NCBI RefSeq assembly: GCF_964266745.1
Contig: NZ_CAXWGX010000031.1
Location: 29,890-93,889 of the forward strand
From: Propionicimonas sp020161015
GTDB taxonomy: Bacteria; Actinomycetota; Actinomycetes; Propionibacteriales; Propionibacteriaceae
Direction of reading: 5' to 3'
DNA length: 64,000 nucleotides
Part shown: in pieces, positions 15,767-24,027 of the stretch
Numbering within the stretch: the stretch's first letter is position 1
Layout of the letters: the number at the start of each line of letters is the position of its first letter
Notes under the pieces: generated by a model
What the model saw: only the letters and a program-made list of their open reading frames with translations
Databases searched by the model: none
What the model was told of the DNA's origin: nothing
Program-made: the position numbers and the translations under genes

Positions 15767-17608
15767 GTGACCGACACGATCGAAGCCACGACCACAGACG
15801 CCAAGCGTCGCGGGTCCGGGCTGGAAGGCATGCTCTTGCCCGAGCTGAAGCAGCTCGGCTCGTCGCTGGGCCTCAAGGGCACCGGCGCCATGCGCAAGGG
15901 CGACCTGATCGAGGCGATCAAGGCGGCCCAGGGGTCCGCCCGGTCCGGCGGCACGTCCGGCCGGCGCGGTGCGAAGGCTCCCGCCGACGCCCCCGCCCCG
16001 GAGCAGCGTGACGCCGACCAGCGTGACGGCGGCCAGCGGGACGGTGACCAGCGCGACGGCGACGGTGGCCAGCGCTCGCGCCGGAGCCGTGGCGCCCGCG
16101 CCGAGGGCGCCGAGGCCGCCGCGCCGGTGAACACCGCCGGTGACGCGCAGCCCGCCCTGCCCGGTGGCGACGACGTCGCCGCCCGCCTCGAGGCGCTGCG
16201 CGCCGAGGGCGGTGGCCGGCCGAACCGGCGCCGCGGCGGCAACGCCGACGAGTCGTCCTCCGGCGGCGAGGCACGGGTGGCCGAGCAGCCGCGCCAGCAG
16301 CCGTCGCAGCAGCGCAGCAACAACAACAGCAGCAACAACAACGACGACGACGAGTTCGGCGGGGGCCGCCGCAGCCGCCGTCGCCGCAACCGCGATCGCC
16401 AGAACCGTCGCGGCGGGCGTCCCACCGGCGGCATGGGCCTGGAGCGCATGGAGTCCGAGCCGGTGCTGTCCGAGGACGACGTGGTGATCGAGATCTCCGG
16501 CATCCTCGACGTCCTGGACAACTACGCGTTCGTCCGCACCACCGGCTACCTGCCCGGCCCGAACGACGCCTACGTGTCGCTGTCGATGGTCAAGAAGTGG
16601 GGCCTGCGCAAGGGCGACATCGTCACCGGCGCGATCAAGGCGCCGAAGGACGGCGAGCGCCGCGAGAAGTTCAACCCCCTCGTGCGCATCGACACGATCA
16701 ACGCGGACGCGCCGGAGAAGGCCAAGGACCGGCCGGAGTTCCAGAAGCTCACGCCGCTCTACCCCCAGGAGCGCTTCCGCCTCGAGACCACCCCGCTGAA
16801 CATGACGGGCCGGATCATCGACCTGGTCTCGCCGGTCGGCAAGGGCCAGCGCGGCCTGATCGTCTCCCCGCCGAAGGCCGGCAAGACGCTCGTGATGCAG
16901 GCGATCGCCAACGCGATCACCGCCAACAACCCCGAGGTCCACCTGATGGTGGTGCTCGTGGACGAGCGTCCCGAGGAGGTCACCGACTTCCAGCGGACGA
17001 CCAGCGGCGAGGTCATCGCGTCCACGTTCGACCGTCCGGCCGACGACCACACGACGATCGCCGAGCTGGCGATCGAGCGTGCCAAGCGCCTGGTCGAGCT
17101 CGGGCGTGACGTGGTCGTTCTCCTCGACGGCATCACCCGCCTCGGCCGCGCCTACAACCTGGCCGCTCCGGCGTCGGGACGCATCCTCTCCGGTGGTGTC
17201 GACTCCGCCGCCCTGTACCCGCCGAAGAAGTTCTTCGGTGCGGCGCGCAACATCGAGAACGGCGGCTCGCTCACGATCCTGGCCACGGCCCTGATCGAGA
17301 CCGGCTCGAAGATGGACGAGGTGATCTTCGAGGAGTTCAAGGGCACCGGCAACATGGAGCTGCGCCTGCGCCGCGACCTCGCGGACAAGCGCATCTTCCC
17401 CGCGATCGACCCGGTGGCCTCCGGCACCAGGCGCGAGGAACTGCTGCTCCGTCCCGAGGAATTGGCGATCATCTGGAAGCTGCGCCGCGTGCTCAGCGCC
17501 CAGGAGCCGCAGGCCGGCCTGGAGATGCTGCTCAACCGCATGCGCAAGACGCAGAGCAACCGCGAGTTCCTGATGGTGATCTCGAAGACCACGCCGAACC
17601 CGGAGTAG
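15767..17608 (+). CDS. rho: Transcription termination factor Rho with large N-terminal insertion
   Basis: Hexameric RNA helicase of 613 residues, much longer than the 419 of E. coli. Residues 1-50 are the Rho N-terminal helix bundle (LEGMLLPELKQLGSSLGLKG). Residues about 55-230 are a low-complexity insertion, first Asp/Gln/Arg repeats, then an Asn/Gln/Asp run and an Arg-rich patch (RRSRRRRNRDRQNRRGG). The RNA-binding fold (GILDVLDNYAFVRTTGYLPG) follows. The ATPase core has Walker A PPKAGKTLVMQ at about 367 and LLDGITRLGRAYN. Such insertions are typical of actinobacterial Rho. GTG 15767 is chosen because AAAGGAAG precedes it; an upstream ATG at 15659 lacks such a site. Confidence 0.95.
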   Translation: MTDTIEATTTDAKRRGSGLEGMLLPELKQLGSSLGLKGTGAMRKGDLIEAIKAAQGSARSGGTSGRRGAKAPADAPAPEQRDADQRDGGQRDGDQRDGDGGQRSRRSRGARAEGAEAAAPVNTAGDAQPALPGGDDVAARLEALRAEGGGRPNRRRGGNADESSSGGEARVAEQPRQQPSQQRSNNNSSNNNDDDEFGGGRRSRRRRNRDRQNRRGGRPTGGMGLERMESEPVLSEDDVVIEISGILDVLDNYAFVRTTGYLPGPNDAYVSLSMVKKWGLRKGDIVTGAIKAPKDGERREKFNPLVRIDTINADAPEKAKDRPEFQKLTPLYPQERFRLETTPLNMTGRIIDLVSPVGKGQRGLIVSPPKAGKTLVMQAIANAITANNPEVHLMVVLVDERPEEVTDFQRTTSGEVIASTFDRPADDHTTIAELAIERAKRLVELGRDVVVLLDGITRLGRAYNLAAPASGRILSGGVDSAALYPPKKFFGAARNIENGGSLTILATALIETGSKMDEVIFEEFKGTGNMELRLRRDLADKRIFPAIDPVASGTRREELLLRPEELAIIWKLRRVLSAQEPQAGLEMLLNRMRKTQSNREFLMVISKTTPNPE

Positions 17609-17638
17609 TCCCGCCCGTCCCACCAGTCCTTCTCGCCC

Positions 17639-17688
17639 CCGAACGCAACGCGTGCCCCCGGAATTCCGGGGGCACGCGTTGCGTTCGG
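17639..17688. terminator. Perfect 50-base palindrome between rho and the acetyltransferase gene
   Basis: A gap-free inverted repeat with 25-base arms centred on the EcoRI-like GAATTC at 17661-17666; every base from 17639 to 17688 pairs with its mirror. It lies about 30 bases after the rho stop and about 50 bases from the stop of the convergent acetyltransferase gene. It should form a very stable hairpin or a cruciform and serve both genes as a terminator. No long T-run follows on either side. Confidence 0.8.
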
Positions 17689-17738
17689 CAGCGAACCGGG
17701 GGCCGGGCGGGTGGGTGGTCGGCCGGCGAGGAGTCGCG

Positions 17739-18992
17739 TCAGAAGATCCAGCTTGCGGCGGGGGCCTGGGGCCAGCCGAACGCCGCGGTGGCGCGGGGGA
17801 GGCTGCCGGGGGTCCGTTCGGTGACCAGGCCGGCGGCGGCCAGTTCGGTGAGGGACGTCCCGCCAAGGAAGGCGGCGCCGAGCTCGCGCACATCGAGGGC
17901 CAGCTCGGCGTCCGCGTCGGTGCGCTCGACCGACGCAGGGCCGAAGGCCGGTGCCACCAGCCGCCAGCGTCCGGCGTTGGCCGGCAGGAGCGCGTCCGTG
18001 ACCTCGAGGACGACGTCGAGCGGCGCCTGGTACTGCCGCCCGGCCAGTGCAGCGGGCAGGTCGATGATCCGCAGCCAGGTGTTGTCCTGCCAGGTTCCGC
18101 GCGCCGCGCGGGCGTCCACCAGCAGGCTGAGCAGCGGGTCGTCCACGGCGAGCGCTCCGCTGGTGATCTCGATGGTGAGGTCGAGGTCGAGCAGGGTGGT
18201 CCACAGCACATGGGCGACGGCGGCGTCCGGCGCCACGACCTCCGCGACGTGCACCGACCCCTCCGGGCCGGCCGGGCCCCACTTGCCCCTGCGGCGGAAG
18301 AGCGCGTAGCCCACCGGTTCGCCGTCTCGCTCGACCACCACGATCCGGGCGATCTCGCGTCCCTCGCGGAACAGTGGCGAGTCGTTGAACAGCGTGGCGA
18401 CGAGCTCCGGCGTCTCCCGGCCCACCCAGCCGGGGCGGGTCACCGCGCCGTGCAGCCCCAGCAGCAGGTCGGCGTGGCGGTCGGCCGACCGGGTCTCGAT
18501 CCGGACGGTCAGCCCGTCCGTCCCAGGCACCGGACGCAGTTCGGCGCGCCGCCCCAGGGTGAGGTTCAGCTGCCGGGCGCACATGCCGTACCCGAAGCGC
18601 CCGTAGATGGCCGGCTCCGCCGCGAACAGCAGGGAGACCGGTTCGCCCCGGTCGAGGCAGTCCTGGAAGTGGGTCTCCATCATCGAGCGCAGCAGGCCAC
18701 GGCGCCGCCACTGGGGGTGCACACCCACCCACGTCAGCCCGGCGACCTTCATCCGGCCCCCGGGCACCGGCGTGTTGCCGAAGGGGTAGGAGGCGTGCAT
18801 CGCCACCAGTTCGCCGGGACGGTCGGCCCGCTCGATCCCGCGCGCCCGGTCCCAGCTGAGGGGGTTGGGCAGTTCGACGAGGCTCTCGAGGCTGTCGGAG
18901 GTGGGGAAGGCCCACATGTCGAGTTCGACGACGTCGGGCAGCCGGTCAGGGGTGAGTGCGACGGCCTCGAAGCCGTCCGGAAGCGTTGCCAT
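17739..18992 (-). CDS. Eis-family GNAT N-acetyltransferase
   Basis: Protein of 417 residues with the Eis layout: a first GNAT domain with acetyl-CoA motif VHPQWRRRGLLRSMM (about 92-106), a second degenerate GNAT domain and a C-terminal sterol-carrier-like domain ending in a terminal Phe. The free C-terminal carboxylate and the Tyr in IYGRFGYG are the catalytic features of Eis enzymes, which acetylate amino groups of aminoglycosides or other amines. The native substrate is not evident. It is convergent to rho across the palindrome. Starting at ATG 18992 gives the usual length. Confidence 0.85.
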   Translation of the reverse strand: MATLPDGFEAVALTPDRLPDVVELDMWAFPTSDSLESLVELPNPLSWDRARGIERADRPGELVAMHASYPFGNTPVPGGRMKVAGLTWVGVHPQWRRRGLLRSMMETHFQDCLDRGEPVSLLFAAEPAIYGRFGYGMCARQLNLTLGRRAELRPVPGTDGLTVRIETRSADRHADLLLGLHGAVTRPGWVGRETPELVATLFNDSPLFREGREIARIVVVERDGEPVGYALFRRRGKWGPAGPEGSVHVAEVVAPDAAVAHVLWTTLLDLDLTIEITSGALAVDDPLLSLLVDARAARGTWQDNTWLRIIDLPAALAGRQYQAPLDVVLEVTDALLPANAGRWRLVAPAFGPASVERTDADAELALDVRELGAAFLGGTSLTELAAAGLVTERTPGSLPRATAAFGWPQAPAASWIF

Positions 18993-19229
18993 GTCGCCAC
19001 TCTGCCGTGTGGCCGTCCTGCTGCGCTACGCGCCGCGTGGGGGCGGCCCGTACGAACCTCGGCACCGCGAGTGACGACAAGGAGGCGGGAATGAACCGGG
19101 GGAGCGCGCGGTTTGGATCCCCGAGGCTCATCAGGCAGAATGGTGGGTCGGTTCCGGTTCACGCCCGGGGGACACATCCGCCCCCACTGCACGTCCGACG
19201 GCGACCCGGACCATCGAACAGGAGAAACC

Positions 19230-19454
19230 ATGAAGCAGGGCATCCACCCCGAGTACGTGGAGACCCAGGTGACCTGCACCTGCGGTAACACCTTCACGAC
19301 CTACAGCACCGCGAAGAACGGCGTGATTCACGCCGAGGTCTGCGCGGCGTGCCACCCGTTCTACACGGGCAAGCAGAAGATCCTCGACACCGGCGGCCGC
19401 GTGGCCCGCTTCGAGAAGCGCTACGCCAAGCAGGCCGAGGCCAAGAAGAAGTAG
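19230..19454 (+). CDS. rpmE: 50S ribosomal protein L31 (zinc-binding form)
   Basis: Ribosomal protein bL31 of 74 residues. The zinc ligands Cys16, Cys18, Cys38 and Cys41 (TCTCGN and VCAACHPFYTG) show this is the zinc-containing paralogue, not the Zur-induced form. A GGAGA site precedes ATG 19230. It lies between rho and prfA as in most actinobacteria and is followed by its own terminator. Confidence 0.96.
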   Translation: MKQGIHPEYVETQVTCTCGNTFTTYSTAKNGVIHAEVCAACHPFYTGKQKILDTGGRVARFEKRYAKQAEAKKK

Positions 19455-19462
19455 CTTCGTCG

Positions 19463-19499
19463 ACGCCGGGTACCAGGCCAGTCCTGGTGCCCGGCGTTT
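19463..19499 (+). terminator. Intrinsic terminator after rpmE
   Basis: A 15-base-pair stem (19463-19477 with 19483-19497, one G-U wobble) closes a 5-base loop and runs into TTT at 19497-19499. It starts 9 bases after the rpmE stop and separates rpmE from prfA, so part of the transcription should end here while prfA gets its own or read-through transcripts. Confidence 0.8.
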
Positions 19500-19554
19500 G
19501 TCGTCCGGGACTCCCGCCACCGCGGAGCCCTCCACCCAGGCATCAGGAGGCGCC

Positions 19555-20625
19555 ATGTTCGAGGCCGCGGACGGCCTGCGCGAGGAGTTCGCCCAGCTCG
19601 AGCAGCAGCTGGCCGACCCCGCGATCCACGCCGACCTGGCCGCATCCCGGCGAATCGGGCGCCGGTACGCGGAGCTCACCCCGATCGTGAAGAACCTCGC
19701 CGCCCACGAGCAGCTCACCGCCGACCTCGCCGCCGCCCGCGAACTGGCCCAGGAGGACCCGGCCTTCGCAGAGGAGGCGGACGCGATCGCGGCAGAGTTC
19801 GCCGCAGTGGAGGAGCGCCTCACCCGCCTGCTCGCCCCGCGCGATCCCAACGACTCCTCCGACTGCCTGATCGAGATCAAGTCGGGGGAGGGCGGGGAGG
19901 AGTCCGCGCTGTTCGACGGCGACCTGTTCCGGATGTACTCCCGCTACGCGGAGACCCGCGGCTGGAAGGTCGAGGTGCTCGACGCTCAGGAGACCGACCT
20001 CGGCGGCTACAAGTCGATCACCATGGCGGTGAAGGCGGCCGCGACGGCGGACCCGGAGAACGCCCCTTACGGCGTGATGAAGTTCGAGGGCGGCGTGCAC
20101 CGCGTCCAGCGGGTACCGGTCACCGAGACCCAGGGACGCATCCACACCTCCGCCGCCGGCGTGCTCGTCATGCCGGACGTCGAGGCCACAGAGGTCGAGG
20201 TGCGGGACGACGACCTGCGCATCGACGTGTACCGCTCCTCCGGCCCGGGCGGCCAGGGCGTCAACACCACCGACTCGGCCGTCCGGATCACCCACCTGCC
20301 CAGCGGGATCGTCGTCTCGTGCCAGAACGAGCGCTCCCAGCTGCAGAACAAGGAGTCGGCGATGCGCATGCTGCGCGCCCGGCTGGTGGCGCGCGCGGAG
20401 GAGGAGGCGGCCACCGCAGCATCGGCGGCCCGCCGCTCGCAGGTGCGGACGGTCGACCGCTCCGAGCGCATCCGCACCTACAACTTCCCCGAGAACCGGA
20501 TCGCCGACCACCGCATCGGCTTCAAGGCCTACAACCTCGACCAGGTGCTCGCCGGCGACCTGTCGGCGGTCGTCGCCGCCCTTCAGGCGGCGGACCTGGC
20601 CCAGCGCCTGGGCAGCGCCGGCTGA
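19555..20625 (+). CDS. prfA: Peptide chain release factor 1
   Basis: Release factor of 356 residues that reads UAA and UAG. The peptidyl-hydrolysis motif GGQ is at 232-234 (SSGPGGQGVNTTDSAVRITH). The codon-recognition tripeptide is PVT (HRVQRVPVTETQGRIHTS), the RF1 type rather than the SPF of RF2. ATG 19555 has an ideal AGGAGG site 5 bases upstream. It overlaps prmC by one base; PrmC methylates the Gln of this GGQ, so the pair is functionally coupled. Confidence 0.96.
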   Translation: MFEAADGLREEFAQLEQQLADPAIHADLAASRRIGRRYAELTPIVKNLAAHEQLTADLAAARELAQEDPAFAEEADAIAAEFAAVEERLTRLLAPRDPNDSSDCLIEIKSGEGGEESALFDGDLFRMYSRYAETRGWKVEVLDAQETDLGGYKSITMAVKAAATADPENAPYGVMKFEGGVHRVQRVPVTETQGRIHTSAAGVLVMPDVEATEVEVRDDDLRIDVYRSSGPGGQGVNTTDSAVRITHLPSGIVVSCQNERSQLQNKESAMRMLRARLVARAEEEAATAASAARRSQVRTVDRSERIRTYNFPENRIADHRIGFKAYNLDQVLAGDLSAVVAALQAADLAQRLGSAG

Positions 20626-21464
20626 TGGCCTCCGTCGCGGGGCTGCTCTCGGACGGGGCCGCGCGGCTGGGCTCCGCTGCCGAGGCCCGGACGCTGCTCG
20701 CGCACTGCGCCGGCGTCGAGGCGTCCCGGCTCGCGGTGCTGGACGCGGTCCCGGAGGCGGCGGCCCGTGACTACGCCGCGCTCGTCGCACGCCGGGCGGC
20801 CGGCGAGCCCGTCCAGTACCTCACCGGACGGGCGTGGTTCCGCACGGTCGAGGTGGCCGTCGCCTCCGGGGTGTTCATCCCGCGTCCGGAGACCGAGGTG
20901 ATGACCGGCTGGGCGATCGAGCGGCTCCGTGCGCTGGACGGCGAGCCGGTGGTGGTCGAGCTCTGCGCGGGCAGCGGCGCCATCTCCGCGGCGATCGCGG
21001 CCGAGCGTCCCGGGTGCCGGCAGTACGCGGTGGAGCTCTCGCCGGACGCAGCCCGGATGGCGGAGGGCAACCTCGCCGGCACCGGCGTGGCGCTGGTCGA
21101 GGGCGACATGGCCGACGCGTTCGCCGAGCTCGACGGCACCGTCGACCTGGTGATCGCCAACCCTCCCTACATCCCGCTCGAGGCGTGGGAGCAGGTCGCG
21201 GTCGACGTCCGCACCCACGAGCCGGAGCTGGCACTCTTCTCCGGCGCGGACGGGCTGGACGCCCTGGCGGTCGTGGCGCGCGTGGCCGCCCGCCTCCTGC
21301 GCCCGGGGGGACTGGTGTGCGCCGAGCACGCCGAGGTGCAGTCGGAGGCCGTGGTGGGGCTGTTCGCCGCCGCCGGGACCTTCGTCCAGGTGGCCGACAA
21401 CCTCGACTACACGCGGCGCCCCCGGTACGTGACCGCCGTCCGCGCGCCCAAGCTGGCAGGATGA
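20625..21464 (+). CDS. prmC: Release factor glutamine N5-methyltransferase
   Basis: SAM-dependent enzyme of 279 residues that methylates the GGQ glutamine of release factors. The N-terminal helical domain (1-75) holds the release factor. The Rossmann domain shows IPRPETEVM, the SAM loop VELCAGSGAISAAIA and the catalytic NPPYIPLEAW. The ATG at 20625 overlaps the prfA stop (TGATG), and the stop overlaps the following TsaC-like gene by 4 bases. Confidence 0.93.
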   Translation: MASVAGLLSDGAARLGSAAEARTLLAHCAGVEASRLAVLDAVPEAAARDYAALVARRAAGEPVQYLTGRAWFRTVEVAVASGVFIPRPETEVMTGWAIERLRALDGEPVVVELCAGSGAISAAIAAERPGCRQYAVELSPDAARMAEGNLAGTGVALVEGDMADAFAELDGTVDLVIANPPYIPLEAWEQVAVDVRTHEPELALFSGADGLDALAVVARVAARLLRPGGLVCAEHAEVQSEAVVGLFAAAGTFVQVADNLDYTRRPRYVTAVRAPKLAG

Positions 21465-22207
21465 GCGCCATGGCGAGGGTGTGGGACATCTCCAGCGATC
21501 CGGACGGCGCGATCGACGCGGCCGCTGCCGCCGTGGCGGACGGCCGCTGCATCGTGCTGCCGACCGACACCGTCTACGGCATCGGCGCGGACGCGACGAA
21601 CGCCGCGGCCGTCCAGGGCCTGCTGGACGCGAAGGAACGCGGCCGCGACATGCCCCCGCCGGTGTTGATCGCGGAGGTGGGTATGCTGCGCGCGCTCACC
21701 GACGAGGTGAGCGAGGACCTGCTGGCCCTGGCGGACGCCTTCTGGCCCGGAGCGCTCACCGTGGTCGTCACCGCCCACCCCCACCTGCGCATGGACCTCG
21801 GCGACCGCGGGGCGACGATCGCCGTCCGGGTGCCCGACCACGACTTCACCCGTGCCCTCCTGCGCGCCACCGGCCCGCTGGCGGTGAGCTCGGCGAACGT
21901 CTCCGGCCGGCCGGCGGCGACCACCGTGGAGCAGGCGCGCGAGCAGCTGGGCAAGAGGGTGAAGGTCTACCTCGACGGCGGGCCGGCCGCCGATGCCGTC
22001 CCGTCCACCATCGTCGACCTGACCGGCGAGCCGCGGATCCTGCGCGAGGGCCGGATCTCCCGCGACGAGCTGGGACGGGTGGTCCCAGCGCTCGCCCCCG
22101 CGGACCCCGACCCCACGGCAGCGGAGCCCACGGACACCGAGCCCACGGACACCGAGCCCACGGACGCGGAGCCCACGGACGCAGGTCCCGCGGCGGCCGA
22201 GGGCTGA
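21461..22207 (+). CDS. Threonylcarbamoyl-AMP synthase (TsaC/Sua5 family) with an acidic repeat tail
   Basis: Protein of 248 residues that makes threonylcarbamoyl-AMP for the t6A modification of ANN-reading tRNAs. The YrdC fold covers about 8-205, with LPTDTVYGIGADA, the basic KERG patch, FWPGALTVVV, IAVRVPDH and the SSANVSGRPA motif. The last 40 residues are not part of the fold: four tandem EPTD(T/A) units make an acidic, disordered tail. The start is ATG 21461, overlapping prmC; ATG 21470 is an alternative. It lacks the Sua5 C-terminal domain. Confidence 0.9.
   Translation: MSAMARVWDISSDPDGAIDAAAAAVADGRCIVLPTDTVYGIGADATNAAAVQGLLDAKERGRDMPPPVLIAEVGMLRALTDEVSEDLLALADAFWPGALTVVVTAHPHLRMDLGDRGATIAVRVPDHDFTRALLRATGPLAVSSANVSGRPAATTVEQAREQLGKRVKVYLDGGPAADAVPSTIVDLTGEPRILREGRISRDELGRVVPALAPADPDPTAAEPTDTEPTDTEPTDAEPTDAGPAAAEG
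22124..22183 (+). repeat. Tandem 15-base repeat in the tsaC-like 3' end
   Basis: Four head-to-tail copies of gagcccacggac plus a variable triplet (acc, acc, gcg, gca) start at 22124, 22139, 22154 and 22169. They encode EPTDT, EPTDT, EPTDA and EPTDA. The near-identity suggests recent slippage expansion; copy number may vary between strains. Confidence 0.85.
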
Positions 22208-22208
22208 C

Positions 22209-23312
22209 ATGCGCGAGTACCTGCTGGTGCTGCTGGTCGCGGCCGGGGTGACCTACCTGCTCAGCGGGCTGGCCCGCCGGCTCGCCTTCCGCTACAACGC
22301 GGTGGCGATGGTCAGGGACCGTGACGTGCACACCAAGCCGATCCCGTACTTCGGCGGGGTCTCGATGTGGTTCGGCCTGGCCGCGGCGATGCTCGTCGCC
22401 GCGCAGTTGCCCTGGCTGGGCGGGTTCCCGCTGGTCACCCACGACGCGGCCGCCGTCCTGTTCGCCGGCGGGCTGATCTGCGCCGTCGGCGTGGTGGACG
22501 ACATGGTCGAGCTCAACGCCCTGGCCAAGATCGCCGGGCAGCTGCTGGCGGCGGGCGTGGTGGTCCTCAACGGCGTGAAGGTCTACTGGATCCCGCTGCC
22601 AGACCGCATCGTCTCCCTCGACGACGGCACGTCCATCGTGCTCACCGTCGTGATGATCTTCGTCTGCGTGAACGCGATCAACCTCATCGACGGGCTCGAC
22701 GGGCTCGCCGCGGGGGTGGTCGCGATCGGCGCCGGCGCGTTCTTCACCTACGCCTTCCTGCTGTCGTACGAGCAGGAGCTGGTCCGGGCCACCACGGCCA
22801 GCCTGATCACCGTTGCCACGATGGGCGTCTGCCTCGGCTTTCTGCCCTACAACGTGCACCGGGCGCGGATGTTCATGGGCGACTCCGGGGCGATGCTGCT
22901 GGGCTTCCTGCTGGCCGCCTCCACGATCAGCATGACCGGGCAGCTGGACCCTTCGGGTCTGGACGCCTTCGGGGCGAACGCGCTGGCCGCCTACCTTCCG
23001 CTGCTGCTGCCGCTCGCGGTGATGGCCCTGCCCTTCCTCGACCTCGTGCTGGCCTACGTGCGCCGCACGCTCGCCGGCAAGCTCTGGTACCAGGCGGACA
23101 AGCAGCACCTGCACCACCGCATGCTGAACCTCGGCCACAGCCACGGCCGGGCCGTGGCGCTGCTCTGGCTGTGGTCGGCGCTGGTCGCGTTCGGCGTCGT
23201 GCTCATCGGCCTGCTGCCGCACCCGGCCACGGTGCTCGTCCTGCTGGCCGGGCTCGCGCTCGCCACCTACCTCACGTGGGGCCGCAGGGCCGCCCGTCCC
23301 TCCGATGGCTGA
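22209..23312 (+). CDS. wecA: Undecaprenyl/decaprenyl-phosphate GlcNAc-1-phosphate transferase (WecA/TagO type)
   Basis: Polytopic enzyme of 367 residues with about eleven membrane helices. It transfers N-acetylglucosamine-1-phosphate to the lipid carrier and so starts cell-wall linkage-unit synthesis (arabinogalactan or wall-polymer attachment). Family motifs are present: KPIPYFGG, the magnesium-binding VVDDMVELN, VNAINLIDGLDGLAAG, RMFMGDSGAMLLGF and the cytoplasmic His cluster QHLHHRMLN. It sits between tsaC and the atp operon, the place of Rv1302 in Mycobacterium tuberculosis. Its 3' end overlaps the AtpI-like gene by 8 bases. Confidence 0.88.
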   Translation: MREYLLVLLVAAGVTYLLSGLARRLAFRYNAVAMVRDRDVHTKPIPYFGGVSMWFGLAAAMLVAAQLPWLGGFPLVTHDAAAVLFAGGLICAVGVVDDMVELNALAKIAGQLLAAGVVVLNGVKVYWIPLPDRIVSLDDGTSIVLTVVMIFVCVNAINLIDGLDGLAAGVVAIGAGAFFTYAFLLSYEQELVRATTASLITVATMGVCLGFLPYNVHRARMFMGDSGAMLLGFLLAASTISMTGQLDPSGLDAFGANALAAYLPLLLPLAVMALPFLDLVLAYVRRTLAGKLWYQADKQHLHHRMLNLGHSHGRAVALLWLWSALVAFGVVLIGLLPHPATVLVLLAGLALATYLTWGRRAARPSDG

Positions 23313-23769
23313 TCGGGCGCCCGCCGCGCCGAGCCCGAACGTGCTGCGGGCCCGCCGGCTGCTGGCCGGCGGTGCTGTCGGGGGCCACCTCGCCCTGCTC
23401 ACCTGCGTCGGCGTCTTCCTGGTCACCGGGGGCGTCGCGGGCGGGGCGTCGGCCGCGGTGGCAGGAGTGCTGACCATCGCGTTCTACACGATCGGGCAGG
23501 CGGTCCAGGTGCTGGTGGCCGACGCCGACCCGCGACGGGTGCTCGTGGCCTCGCTCGCGTCCTACATCGGCCGCGTGGCGGCGCTCGGGGCCCTGCTGGG
23601 GCTCGCGCTGGCCAACCAGTCGCGGCTGGCGGTGATGGACCCCACGGCGGTGGTGGTGACCACCATCGCCGTCGTGATCGGCTGGCTGGCAGCGGAGGTG
23701 TGGGTGTTCTCGCGCCTGCGGATCCCCGTTTTCGACGAAATGGACGACCCTTCGGACAGGTCGCTGTGA
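23305..23769 (+). CDS. AtpI-like membrane protein upstream of the ATP synthase operon
   Basis: Protein of 154 residues with four hydrophobic segments (about 20-42, 46-66, 77-99, 113-135) and an acidic end (DEMDDPSDRSL). Position and topology match the ATP synthase protein I-like proteins that precede atpB in actinobacteria (Rv1303 position). These help in assembly or stability of the c-ring. Sequence similarity by eye is weak, so the call leans on context. It overlaps wecA by 8 bases. Confidence 0.65.
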   Translation: MADRAPAAPSPNVLRARRLLAGGAVGGHLALLTCVGVFLVTGGVAGGASAAVAGVLTIAFYTIGQAVQVLVADADPRRVLVASLASYIGRVAALGALLGLALANQSRLAVMDPTAVVVTTIAVVIGWLAAEVWVFSRLRIPVFDEMDDPSDRSL

Positions 23770-23813
23770 AGAGGTGAATCTGCCTGCGGGTGGCTGGTAG
23801 AGTCCGCAGGGCC

Positions 23814-24008
23814 ATGGGTGAGCAGAGCGGAATGGACACCGGTCTCCGGGTCCTCAGCATTCTGATCTCCGGACTGGTCTTCTACGGGGGCCTGGGCTGG
23901 TTGGCGGATCGCTGGCTGCAGACCTCCTGGTGCCTGCCCGTGGGCCTGGTCGTCGGCACTGCAGCCGGTGTCTACCTGGTCATCGCACGCTACGGACGCT
24001 CGACGTGA
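23814..24008 (+). CDS. AtpZ/AtpI-type small membrane protein
   Basis: A 64-residue protein with two helices (about 9-28 and 37-58) and the AtpZ-like pattern SGLVFYGGLGWLADRWL, then PVGLVVGTAAGVYLVI. AtpZ/AtpI proteins form a small channel-like complex linked to the F1Fo ATP synthase and its assembly. ATG 23814 is chosen; ATG 23832 would be shorter. It starts 19 bases before atpB. It is the second AtpI-like gene in a row. Confidence 0.72.
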   Translation: MGEQSGMDTGLRVLSILISGLVFYGGLGWLADRWLQTSWCLPVGLVVGTAAGVYLVIARYGRST

Positions 24009-24027
24009 TCGACAGACAGGAGAGTGA

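Noticed and set aside
22124..22183. Possible CRISPR-like array
   Set aside because: The four units are directly adjacent without spacers and lie in frame inside a coding region.
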